A stretch of 64,000 nt of DNA. Origin: Bradyrhizobium ontarionense (GTDB lineage Bacteria; Pseudomonadota; Alphaproteobacteria; Rhizobiales; Xanthobacteraceae). A model generated the notes under the pieces. That model was not told where the DNA came from. It worked only from the letters and a program-made list of their open reading frames with translations, and did no database searches. The stretch is taken from NCBI RefSeq assembly GCF_021088345.1, contig NZ_CP088156.1, forward strand, positions 6,200,001 through 6,264,000, given 5' to 3'. Below, one piece after another: positions 17,910 through 25,668 of the stretch (its first letter is position 1; the number at the start of each line of letters is the position of its first letter). Made by a program: the position numbers and the translations under genes.

Positions 17910-19268
17910 TTACAAATCGGTCCCGAGATAGGCGCCTTGCGCGGTCAGCTTCGTCTGCAGCGAGCTCACATCGAGCTCGCGCAGCGCGGCGTTGGTTGAC
18001 TCGCTTGCGACCATGGCTGCGGCGGTGCCCGCGGCCTGACCCATCGCAAAGCAGGCGCCGCTGGCGCGCGCCGCCGATTGTCCTTCATGCGTCATGGAGG
18101 CGCAGCGGCCGGCAACGAGCAGATTGGAGACGCCCTTCGGCAGCAGCATGCGAAAAGGCAGCTGGCAGAAGCCGCGGCTGCCGTCGGGATAGAAGCCCCA
18201 CTCGACCTTGCCCGCGACATGCAGCTCCATCGGCCAGGAATTGACGCCGATGGTGTCGTCGAAATCTGCGCAGCCGACGATGTCCTGGCCGGAGAGCTGG
18301 TAGATGCCTTCGATGCGCCGACTCTCGCGGATGCCCACCTGCGGGGCGATCTCGACGATATGCGCGTGCTCGAAGCCAGGGACCTCGTGCTTCAGGAAGC
18401 GAAAATATTCCTGGATCTGCCGGCGCCCTTCGATTTCTCCGTCGCTGAGCTGCAGCGCGTCGGTGGCGTCCATCACGCTGCCTTGGGCGTTGCGGATCTG
18501 GGTCACGTTGACGCGCCATTCGGTCGGGTTCTTCTGCGGCCGCACGATGGCGCCTTCGCGCGGAAACCGATAACCGCGGCCGGCAGCCTCGCTCATCAGC
18601 CCGTCGATCGCCTTGAACTCGCCGATCGCCGCGAGCGCGCGGGCCGGATCGACGCCGCCGACCCGGAACATCATGGTTGGAAACAGCCCGCCGCCATGAC
18701 CGTCGCCGGTCTCGAAGGGAACGCCGGCGCGGGCTGCAAGGTCGGCATCGCCGGAGCAGTCGATGAACAGCTTGGCCCGGATGGCGCGGCGGCCGGATTT
18801 GGTCTCGACGACCAGCGCCGCGATACGATCATCGTCCATCGCGACGTCGACGGCGACAGCGTGAAACAACAGCTTCACGCCTGCGGCGAGCAGGAGATCG
18901 TCGGCCGCGCATTTCAGGGTGGAGACGTCGTAGGAGCGGACTGTGATCCGTCCCTGCAGTCCCTGCTGCGGCTCGTTCAGACCGCCCAGCCGGTCGAGCC
19001 GGTCCAGCAGTTCGTCGACCACGCCGTGCACGACCTGACGGGTTTCGCCATGCACCAGGCCAAACAGGCCGGCGAAGTTGGTGACGCCGCCGGCGGTGCC
19101 CATGCCCCCCAGGAAGCCGTAGCGCTCCACCAGCAGGACGTCGGCGCCACCTCTGGCCGCCGAGCTGGCCGCGGCCAGACCGGCAGGACCTCCGCCTACG
19201 ACCACCACATCGTAGGAACCGAGCACGCTGGTGTCACGGATCGGTTCCCGAACAGCCATATGGACCAA
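17910..19268 (-). CDS. FAD-dependent oxidoreductase
   Basis: About 452 residues. The dinucleotide-binding motif VVVVGGGPAGLAAASSAARGG is followed by the FAD-contact segment ERYGFLGGMGTAGGVTNF, typical of the FAD_oxidored (PF12831) family. SDAD-type LFIDCSGDADLAARAGVPFE and C-terminal NLLVAGRCASMTHEG (FAD closure) follow. A TTG at 19268 has GGGAGG 5 bases upstream. The ATG at 19259 is an alternative, but its ribosome site is 14 bases away. The gene leads a two-gene operon with the MFS transporter, and LysR is divergent. The set looks like a small catabolic or detoxification unit with an unknown substrate. Confidence 0.85.
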   Translation of the reverse strand: MVHMAVREPIRDTSVLGSYDVVVVGGGPAGLAAASSAARGGADVLLVERYGFLGGMGTAGGVTNFAGLFGLVHGETRQVVHGVVDELLDRLDRLGGLNEPQQGLQGRITVRSYDVSTLKCAADDLLLAAGVKLLFHAVAVDVAMDDDRIAALVVETKSGRRAIRAKLFIDCSGDADLAARAGVPFETGDGHGGGLFPTMMFRVGGVDPARALAAIGEFKAIDGLMSEAAGRGYRFPREGAIVRPQKNPTEWRVNVTQIRNAQGSVMDATDALQLSDGEIEGRRQIQEYFRFLKHEVPGFEHAHIVEIAPQVGIRESRRIEGIYQLSGQDIVGCADFDDTIGVNSWPMELHVAGKVEWGFYPDGSRGFCQLPFRMLLPKGVSNLLVAGRCASMTHEGQSAARASGACFAMGQAAGTAAAMVASESTNAALRELDVSSLQTKLTAQGAYLGTDL

Positions 19269-19313
19269 GAGGGCCTCCCTGAGCGCTTTGTTGTTGTCCC
19301 AAGCTTAGCTCAG

Positions 19314-19326
19314 TCGCAATTTGCGA
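19314..19326. promoter_or_regulatory. LysR-type T-N11-A palindrome
   Basis: TCGCAA T TTGCGA is a perfect 13-base palindrome with the T-N11-A form of LysR-type binding sites. It lies 45 bases before the lysR start and about the same distance before the divergent FAD oxidoreductase gene. It is probably the autoregulatory and activation site. Confidence 0.55.
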
Positions 19327-19370
19327 AGAATAGTGCGAAGTGCAGCCACACTTTTCGCGATTCGAGAAAG

Positions 19371-20279
19371 ATGCCGATGGATGCGCTCCAGAATCTTCGC
19401 GCTTACCTGTCCGTCGCCGAGACCGGCAGTTTTTCGGCCGCAGCCCGGCGGAGCGGACTTGCGACCTCGGTGCTGACCAAGCGGGTCGATCAGCTCGAAC
19501 ACGCGGTGAAGACCAGGCTGTTCGTTCGAACGACCCGGACGGTGATGCTGACCGAAGCCGGCCGGCGCTGGATCGAGCGGGTCCGGTCGCTGGTGGCGGA
19601 TTTTGACGACACGATGCGGCAGGTGTCCGACGCCGGGCACGACCTCGAGGGGCCGATCCGGGTCAAGGCGCCGACGACGCTCACCGTGCTGTATCTCGCC
19701 GACATCCTGGCGCGCTTCCAGGCGCTGCACCCCAAGCTCAGCATGGATATCGTGCTGGCCGATCGGGCGGTGAACCCTGCGGACGAAGGTTTTGACGTTG
19801 CGATCGCGGCGTTCGGTGCGGCCTTCAGCGATGTGGTCGATATTCCACTGTGCCCGCTGCGACCCATGCTCTGCGCATCGCCCGACTACGTCGCTCGCCG
19901 CGGCGCGCCCGCGCATCCGCGTGACCTGATCGCACATGATACGCTGAACTTCGCGCCGACGGGATCGGTCTGGTCGTTCAACGGCCCGCAGGGACCAACC
20001 ACGGTGGAGATCGATCCCAGGATCAGCGCCAATGACGGGCAGGTCCTGCTCCGCGCGGCACTGGCCGGAAACGGCATTGCTCTGCTGTCCGAGTATCTGA
20101 CGGCGCCGAAGTTGGCCGCGGGCGAGCTGGTGCCTGTGCTGGACAGCTATCAACCGCCGGAGCGATGGGTGAAGATGCTGATTCCCGAAGCGCGCATGCA
20201 GGTGGCCCGCATCCGCGCGCTGTCGCAGTTCGTCGAGGACGCGTTCTCGCCGTCTCCGCCGTGGGCCCGCAACTTCTGA
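19371..20279 (+). CDS. LysR-family transcriptional regulator
   Basis: About 302 residues. The N-terminal winged helix-turn-helix reads ALQNLRAYLSVAETGSFSAA, then RRSGLATSVLTKRVDQLEHAVKTRLFVRTTR. A linker helix and a periplasmic-binding-like effector domain (PTTLTVLYLADILARFQALH, then DEGFDVAIAAFG) follow. It sits divergent from the FAD oxidoreductase-MFS operon, which it most likely controls. The frame is open far upstream, but the ATG at 19371 (MPMDALQNL) is where LysR homology begins. The ligand is unknown. Confidence 0.9.
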   Translation: MPMDALQNLRAYLSVAETGSFSAAARRSGLATSVLTKRVDQLEHAVKTRLFVRTTRTVMLTEAGRRWIERVRSLVADFDDTMRQVSDAGHDLEGPIRVKAPTTLTVLYLADILARFQALHPKLSMDIVLADRAVNPADEGFDVAIAAFGAAFSDVVDIPLCPLRPMLCASPDYVARRGAPAHPRDLIAHDTLNFAPTGSVWSFNGPQGPTTVEIDPRISANDGQVLLRAALAGNGIALLSEYLTAPKLAAGELVPVLDSYQPPERWVKMLIPEARMQVARIRALSQFVEDAFSPSPPWARNF

Positions 20280-20353
20280 TGAGTCTCCGGTGGCGGCTGC
20301 TTGGCGCAGCCACCACGATGACGGGCACGCAAGCTCGCATCGATACCGGACGC

Positions 20354-20497
20354 ATGGCTGCGAGCGGCACTCATCAGGTTTCGGCCAACATCACCGGCGT
20401 GCAGCGCGGTGCGACCGAGACGGGCTCGGGATCGTCGCTGGTGCTCTCGGCCGCGCAGGCGCCGTCCGGTGACTCGAGCCGTCTCAAGCTGGAAGTC
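20354..20497 (+). pseudogene. orphan C-terminal fragment of a methyl-accepting chemotaxis protein
   Basis: The translated stretch GTHQVSANITGVQRGATETG, then SSLVLSAAQAPSGDSSRLKLEV, closely resembles the last 50 or so residues of rhizobial chemoreceptors (pattern VSANITGVQ..A..TG..S..VL.AA..LS..S..LK.EV..FL). No sensor, membrane or signalling hairpin is upstream; LysR ends 75 bases before. The usual FLxxVRAA end is replaced by unrelated sequence. This is a leftover of a deleted or rearranged chemoreceptor gene. The rest of 20280-20559 shows nothing else. Confidence 0.65.
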
Positions 20498-20559
20498 AGG
20501 ACGGCCAGCGCAGCGAACGAACTGCACTGGGCCGGCCTTCGTGAGCGAAGCCGCTTGGC

Positions 20560-21321
20560 TCACACCCCCTGCAGCACGAAGCGGCGGTCGAGCTTCTGCA
20601 CCGGGCGGGCATTCATCGGATACAGCTTGGCGAATTTCGCCACGTCGGCTTCCGCCACCGAGACCGGCTCGCTCAGCAGCAGCCATTCGACCACCTCCGA
20701 GCAGGGCGGCGTGGTCAGCGAGCCGGCGTAGCGATAATAGGAGCGGCGCGCCGGCAGCATCAGATTGGGATTGATGCGCGCATCGGCCTTGACGGCGGGA
20801 CCTTCCTTGTCAGGCATCGTCGATACGATCTGGGAGAACACGGGATTGGGGCGGCCGGTGGTCATGAGGACGCCGACCACGGCGAGCCCGCCCGAGGCGG
20901 CGCGGTGGACGAAATGCGCCTCCATCGGAAAGTTCTTGCCGCCGATCTGATGCTCGCTCGGCCGGTGGAAATGCACCTGCAGCAGCTTGTAGGTGGTGTC
21001 GCCCAATTTCAGCGTGCTGCTGCCGTCGGCGAAGTTGAGCTGGATCGTATGACCGTTGTTGACGATGGTGTCGGCGGTCCTGCCCCAGGACAGCTTGAGG
21101 TCCGGCAGCCGGGCCTGCGTCGGCCGTTCGATGTCGATGGGGGATTGCTGCGTGCCGACGCCGCAGACCTTGTTGGCCGCGTCGAGGTCGCCCCATTTTT
21201 CCGGTCCGGTCCCGCCTTCATAGCTCCAATGCGGGGCGCCTTCCGCGGCGAAGCCCGGCGTGGCGCAGACGGGGCAGAGGGCGAGCCCCGCGAGAGCCTT
21301 CAAAACGTGGCGGCGGTCCAT
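20560..21321 (-). CDS. alpha-type carbonic anhydrase, exported
   Basis: Encodes 253 residues. It interconverts CO2 and bicarbonate in the periplasm. The N-terminus MDRRHVLKALAGLALCPVCA carries an RR pair before a hydrophobic stretch, so export may be by Tat or Sec. The alpha-CA core is clear: QQSPIDIE, then zinc ligands His117 and His119 (QVHFHRPSEH) and His136 (MEAHFVH), and YRYAGSLTTPPCSEVVEW near the end. Length and residues are complete, so it should be active. I chose the ATG at 21321 with GGAG 7 bases upstream over a TTG at 21333. No operon partner is seen. Confidence 0.93.
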   Translation of the reverse strand: MDRRHVLKALAGLALCPVCATPGFAAEGAPHWSYEGGTGPEKWGDLDAANKVCGVGTQQSPIDIERPTQARLPDLKLSWGRTADTIVNNGHTIQLNFADGSSTLKLGDTTYKLLQVHFHRPSEHQIGGKNFPMEAHFVHRAASGGLAVVGVLMTTGRPNPVFSQIVSTMPDKEGPAVKADARINPNLMLPARRSYYRYAGSLTTPPCSEVVEWLLLSEPVSVAEADVAKFAKLYPMNARPVQKLDRRFVLQGV

Positions 21322-21606
21322 GGCAATCTCCAAAAATCAAGGGTGGTGCATGCAATCGGTGCGGCGCGTCGGCGCGTCCGGCGCGAGGGCGAATCGCGGG
21401 CACCATGAGAAACCGAATCAGGTTAATCCTTGCTAAGGAACCCGTCTGCATCCCAGCGAATCCCCGATGACACCGACGCAACCTGCGCGGGCCGGTTGCG
21501 GGCACCTCAGGGCAATCGATGCTTGAGTTCGCCGGCCCCTGCCGATACGGTCGGCCGCCTCCCGAAAACACCAGCAAACTCAAGATCAAGCCAGGACCGC
21601 GCGAAG

Positions 21607-21951
21607 GTGCCCAAAATCTACAAAATCTGTTCAGCTTCGGCCTGGCGCGAGGCGGAGCGGCAGGGCGTCTACCGCGGCAGCGCGGACGATCTGCGCGATG
21701 GATTCATCCATTTTTCGACCGCGGCCCAGGTGCCGGAAACGGCGCGGAAGCACTTCTTCGGGCAGACGGCGCTGTTCCTGGTCGAGGTCGAGACGGATGC
21801 GCTGGGCGACCGGCTGCGCTGGGAGCGCTCCCGCAATGACGAGCTGTTCCCGCACCTCTACGGCGAGCTCGATGTCGGCGCGGTGACGGTTGTTCATCAG
21901 ATGCACGCGCGTGCTGACGGTGGCCACGACATTCCGGAACTTCTGCCGTGA
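21607..21951 (+). CDS. DUF952 family protein
   Basis: Encodes 114 residues from a GTG at 21607 with AGGA about 9 bases upstream. The family landmarks are IYKICSASAWREAERQGVYRG, then DLRDGFIHFSTAAQVPETAR and LFPHLYGELDVGAV. DUF952 proteins resemble a small ADP-ribosyltransferase-like or glutathione-transferase-like fold; their function is not established. The stop overlaps the pyrD start (GTGA), so the two are translationally coupled, as in many alphaproteobacteria. Confidence 0.85.
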   Translation: MPKIYKICSASAWREAERQGVYRGSADDLRDGFIHFSTAAQVPETARKHFFGQTALFLVEVETDALGDRLRWERSRNDELFPHLYGELDVGAVTVVHQMHARADGGHDIPELLP

Positions 21952-23042
21952 TCCGCGCCTTCGACACCCTATCGCTGCCGCTGCTGCGCTGGCTCGACGC
22001 CGAGGATGCGCACCGGCTCGCCATCCAGGGCCTGAAGCTGCTGCCGGCGATCAAGCCGCGGCCGGACGTTGCCAATCTCGCCGTGCGGGCCTTCGGGCTG
22101 AACTTCCCCAATCCGGTCGGGATGGCCGCGGGTTTCGACAAGAACGCCGAGGTGCCCGACGCGCTGCTCCGGCTCGGCTTCGGCTTCGTCGAGATCGGGT
22201 CGGTGACCCCCCGGCCGCAGAGCGGCAATCCGCGGCCGCGTCTGTTCCGCCTGGAGCGCGACGAGGCGGTCATCAACCGGATGGGCTTCAACAATGACGG
22301 CGCCGAGCAGATCTTGCGGCGGCTGGCCGGGCGCGCCCATCTCGGCGGCATCGTCGGCGTCAATGTCGGCGCCAACAAGGATTCGGCCGATCGCGTCGCC
22401 GACTACGTCCGACTGATCGAGACCTTTGCGCCGGTCGCGAGCTATTTCACGGTCAACATTTCCTCGCCCAACACGCCGGGCCTGCGCAATCTGCAGCAGG
22501 CCTCGCAGCTCGATGACCTCCTGGCCAAAGTGCTGGAGGCGCGCGACCGTATCAGGCGGAAGTCCGGCGACACGCCGGTGCTGCTCAAGATCGCGCCCGA
22601 TCTCAGCCTCGCCGAGCTCGACGATGTCGTCCACGTCGCGCGCTCGCGCGGGGTCGACGGCATGATCGTGTCCAACACGACGCTCGCCCGTCCTTCCAGC
22701 CTGCGCGAGCAGCTCCGCGCCAAGGAGCAGGGCGGTCTCTCGGGCCGCCCGCTGTTCAGGCTGTCGACGCGCATGGTGGCGGAGACCTTCGTGCGCGTCG
22801 AAGGCGCGTTTCCGCTTGTCGGCGTCGGCGGCATCGACACCGGCGGCGCGGCGCTCACCAAGATCCGCGCCGGCGCCAGCCTGATCCAGCTGTATTCCTC
22901 GCTGGTCTACAAGGGGCTCGGCCTGGTCGAGAGCATCAAGGCCGATCTGACCTCGACCCTGCTGCGCACGGGGCGCGACGCGCTGTCGGAAATCGTCGGC
23001 GCCGATGCGGCCACCATCACCGCCGAGGACTGGCCGGTCTGA
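21948..23042 (+). CDS. pyrD: dihydroorotate dehydrogenase (quinone), class 2
   Basis: Encodes 364 residues. It oxidises dihydroorotate to orotate with quinone as acceptor at the inner membrane, the fourth step of UMP synthesis. The N-terminal amphipathic helices (LLRWLDAEDAHRLAIQGLKL) are the membrane and quinone tunnel feature of class 2 enzymes. FMN and substrate motifs NPVGMAAGFDKNAE, EIGSVTPRPQSGNPRPRLFR, INRMGFNN, VNISSPNTPGL (with the catalytic Ser) and GVGGIDTG are present. It starts with GTG overlapping the DUF952 stop. It appears complete. Confidence 0.96.
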   Translation: MIRAFDTLSLPLLRWLDAEDAHRLAIQGLKLLPAIKPRPDVANLAVRAFGLNFPNPVGMAAGFDKNAEVPDALLRLGFGFVEIGSVTPRPQSGNPRPRLFRLERDEAVINRMGFNNDGAEQILRRLAGRAHLGGIVGVNVGANKDSADRVADYVRLIETFAPVASYFTVNISSPNTPGLRNLQQASQLDDLLAKVLEARDRIRRKSGDTPVLLKIAPDLSLAELDDVVHVARSRGVDGMIVSNTTLARPSSLREQLRAKEQGGLSGRPLFRLSTRMVAETFVRVEGAFPLVGVGGIDTGGAALTKIRAGASLIQLYSSLVYKGLGLVESIKADLTSTLLRTGRDALSEIVGADAATITAEDWPV

Positions 23043-23060
23043 GCCCAGGCCTCGGCCTCG

Positions 23061-24500
23061 CTACTTCCCGAACGACGCCTTGAGCAGCGCAGGATACCTC
23101 GCCGCCTGCAGCGCGCCGCGGGCGGCGTAGAAGCCGAGCAGCGCGAACCACAGCGCCAAATTGCCGAGGGAGCGAAGGGCGAACCAGGTCAAGAGGAACG
23201 CCGCGAGCGAGGCCAGCATCAGGTTGCGCATGTCGCGCGCCCAGGTCGCGCCGATATAGATTCCGTCGAAAGCGAAGGCGAAAACAGCCGGCAGCGGCGA
23301 GACGACCACGAAGACGAGAAAGTCGCGCGCGGCGAGCCGCACCGCCGCAGACGCCGTCATCATGTCGATCAGGGCCGGGCCTGCAATGGCGAGCACGACG
23401 GTGACCGCGAGCGCAAAGCCGAAGCCCCAGGCGAGGATCAGCCGGGTGGCGCCGTTGAAGGCCTTGCGGTCGCGCGCACCCAGCGCGAAGCCGCACAATT
23501 GTTCGGCGGCGTTGGCGAAGCCGTCGAGGAAGAAGGCGCTGACGAGCAGGAAGTTGTTCAGCACGGCATTGGCCGCCAGCGTCACGTCGCCGGCGCGGGC
23601 GCCTTGCGCATTGAAGAACAGATAGACGGCGATCAGCGCCGCCGTTCGGATCATGATGTCGCGGTTGACGGCGAGAACGCGCAGCAGCTGATCCCGGTCG
23701 AGCAGCTCATGCCATGACTGCACCAGCCGGCCGGGGAGATAATGCCGCGCGACGGCGAGGCCGATCACGACGCCGCTGGTCTCGGCAATCACGGCGGCGA
23801 TGGCGGCACCCGTGATCCCGAAATCGAGCATGGAGACCAGCACCAGCGTCGCCGTCATGTTGATGAGGTTGATCGTGATCTGCACGGCGAGTGCCAGCCG
23901 GGCCCAGGCCTGGCCGATCAGCCAGCCGAGGAACACGTAGTTGGCGAGCGCGAACGGGGCAGACCAGATCCGGACCAGGAAGTAGCTGCGTCCGGCGTTG
24001 ACGACCGCGTCCGATCCGCCCATCGCGGCAAACAGGATATCGGCCAGCGGCAGCTGCAATGCGATCAGCGCGGTGCCGACCAGCGCTGCGACCAGGAGCC
24101 CGCGCATCAGCGTCACGCGAATCCCGCTGGTGTGGCCGGCACCGAGCGACTGCGCGGTGAACGCCAGCGTGCTCACGCGCAGGAAGCCGAACAGCCAGAA
24201 CAGGCAGTCGAAGATCACCGAGGCCATGGCGACGCCGCCGAGCTGGCTCGCCTCGCCCAGCCGGCCGATCGCGGTGGTCGCGACGACCCCGATCAGTGGC
24301 GTCGTCATGTTGGCGAGCATCGCCGGGCCCGCGATGGAGAACACCTGCGCGCTGGTGACGGCTGGCCTTTTGAGTGCCGGTGAATGCAACGGAATGCTCG
24401 CTTGTTTCGCCGCTGCTCCGTTCGCCGCACCAGTGCGGCTGGTCTCGGCCCGGCCCGACCCGAGTTTAGCCCGGGCTTCGGGTATGAGGCTAGAGCTCAA
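23061..24500 (-). CDS. MATE-family efflux transporter (DinF-like)
   Basis: Up to 479 residues with 12 predicted helices and MATE landmarks (FSIAGPAMLANMTTPLIGVVATTAIGRLG at the start of TM1, FLDGFANAAEQLCGFALGARDR in the second half). MATE pumps export drugs or metabolites using Na+ or H+ gradients. The start is uncertain: the frame is open to a TTG at 24500, overlapping the MBL gene by 11 bases, and no ATG occurs before the first helix. An internal TTG about 38 codons in is also possible. The overlap suggests a cotranscribed MBL-MATE unit. The substrate is unknown. Confidence 0.85.
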   Translation of the reverse strand: MSSSLIPEARAKLGSGRAETSRTGAANGAAAKQASIPLHSPALKRPAVTSAQVFSIAGPAMLANMTTPLIGVVATTAIGRLGEASQLGGVAMASVIFDCLFWLFGFLRVSTLAFTAQSLGAGHTSGIRVTLMRGLLVAALVGTALIALQLPLADILFAAMGGSDAVVNAGRSYFLVRIWSAPFALANYVFLGWLIGQAWARLALAVQITINLINMTATLVLVSMLDFGITGAAIAAVIAETSGVVIGLAVARHYLPGRLVQSWHELLDRDQLLRVLAVNRDIMIRTAALIAVYLFFNAQGARAGDVTLAANAVLNNFLLVSAFFLDGFANAAEQLCGFALGARDRKAFNGATRLILAWGFGFALAVTVVLAIAGPALIDMMTASAAVRLAARDFLVFVVVSPLPAVFAFAFDGIYIGATWARDMRNLMLASLAAFLLTWFALRSLGNLALWFALLGFYAARGALQAARYPALLKASFGK

Positions 24501-25224
24501 TCATCATACCGTCATGCGCGGTCATGTGGCGAATGCCGTCCAGCCGGCCCAGCATGTCGTCGCTCATATGCGTGAGCACCAGCCGCTTCGGCCGGATCTC
24601 CGCGAGACGGGCCTCGAGCGCGGCAAGGCTGAGGTGGTTTTTCACCGGCTTGTCGTAAGTGTAGGCTTCGGCAATCAACAGGTCGGCGTCGCGTCCGAGC
24701 GGGATCAGGCTCTCGGTCCATTCCGTGTCAGCCGTATAGGCGACGATTCGTCCTTCGGTCTCGATGCGGTAGCCGAGAAACGGCCCGCCGGCGCTGCCGT
24801 GAACGACGGCATGGGGCGTCACGCAAATGTCGCCAAAGCGCGCTGGCTGCTCCGGCTCCATCGCGACCACCGACAGCTCGAACCTGCGCGGCGTCGTCGA
24901 CGAATTCTCGAGCAGCGCTTCCATCACCTGCGTCAGCCGCGTCGCGATCCCGGCCGGGCCGGCGATCACCAGTGGCCGCGTCCGGCGCGAGAACTGCGCA
25001 TCGAGCAGCAGGAACGGCAGGCCCGCGAAATGATCGCCATGGAAATGCGTGATCAGGATCAGCGCGACATCGTTGCAGGCAATGCCGAGCCGCTTCAGCG
25101 CCGGCAGCGACGAGGCGCCGCAGTCGATCAGCAGATTGGTGCGCGCGCCGGTCAGGTGGAAGCAGGTATTGGACCTGCCGCCCGAGCCGAACGCGTCACC
25201 GCAGCCGACGAAGCGGAGCTGCAT
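24490..25224 (-). CDS. MBL-fold metallo-hydrolase (RNase Z-like)
   Basis: Encodes 244 residues. The metal-binding motif THFHGDHFAGLP (HxHxDH) is intact. The N-terminal LRFVGCGDAFGSGGRSNTCF and C-terminal RLVLTHMSDDML, with a second metal His, fit the RNase Z/arylsulfatase-like branch of the metallo-beta-lactamase superfamily. The length is short for tRNase Z, and the flexible exosite arm is not evident, so a general hydrolase is the safer call. The ATG at 25224 gives MQLRFVG; a longer start at 25257 is possible. It overlaps the MATE gene and follows the DUF6460 gene by 13 bases, suggesting a three-gene operon. Confidence 0.82.
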   Translation of the reverse strand: MQLRFVGCGDAFGSGGRSNTCFHLTGARTNLLIDCGASSLPALKRLGIACNDVALILITHFHGDHFAGLPFLLLDAQFSRRTRPLVIAGPAGIATRLTQVMEALLENSSTTPRRFELSVVAMEPEQPARFGDICVTPHAVVHGSAGGPFLGYRIETEGRIVAYTADTEWTESLIPLGRDADLLIAEAYTYDKPVKNHLSLAALEARLAEIRPKRLVLTHMSDDMLGRLDGIRHMTAHDGMMIEL

Positions 25225-25237
25225 CGGCAGCGTCCTG

Positions 25238-25546
25238 TTATCTGCCGCGCGGGGCAAACAGCCGCGACAGGAACCAGAGCGGGATCACGATGACCGCGCC
25301 GAGCAGGAAGTAGCGCCACAGCCAGTTGAAGGCGTCGAAGCCGAGCTCATACAGCCGGATGAACAAGAGCCGGATGCTGTAGAGAATGTTGAGCGGATCG
25401 AAGCCGATCGCTGACAGCACCACGCCGACCAGGATCGACAGCAGGATCAGCCTGAATGCCACGCCGAGCGGCGAACCGCCGAGAAAGCGATACAGGCCAT
25501 CCTGGCTGCGAGGGCGGGCCGGATAATCCCTGACGTCGTTCGACAT
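25238..25546 (-). CDS. DUF6460-type small membrane protein
   Basis: Encodes 102 residues with two transmembrane helices (LGVAFRLILLSILVGVVLSAIG and RYFLLGAVIVIPLWFLSRLF) joined by an amphipathic segment rich in aromatic residues (LFIRLYELGFDAFNWLW). The N-terminus contains the short motif RFLGGSPLGVAFRL typical of DUF6460 proteins of alphaproteobacteria. Function is unknown. The ATG at 25546 opens a probable operon with the MBL and MATE genes. Confidence 0.75.
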   Translation of the reverse strand: MSNDVRDYPARPRSQDGLYRFLGGSPLGVAFRLILLSILVGVVLSAIGFDPLNILYSIRLLFIRLYELGFDAFNWLWRYFLLGAVIVIPLWFLSRLFAPRGR

Positions 25547-25668
25547 GCCATCGTCTCCAAGCGGGTTCGTCTTCGGATTCGTGCGTATCAATTATAGAGC
25601 ACGGCAGGGCAGGTGGGGAACCCGCATCGGCCGTGCAATCCGCTTACCGGCATTTAATGTTCCCGCGA

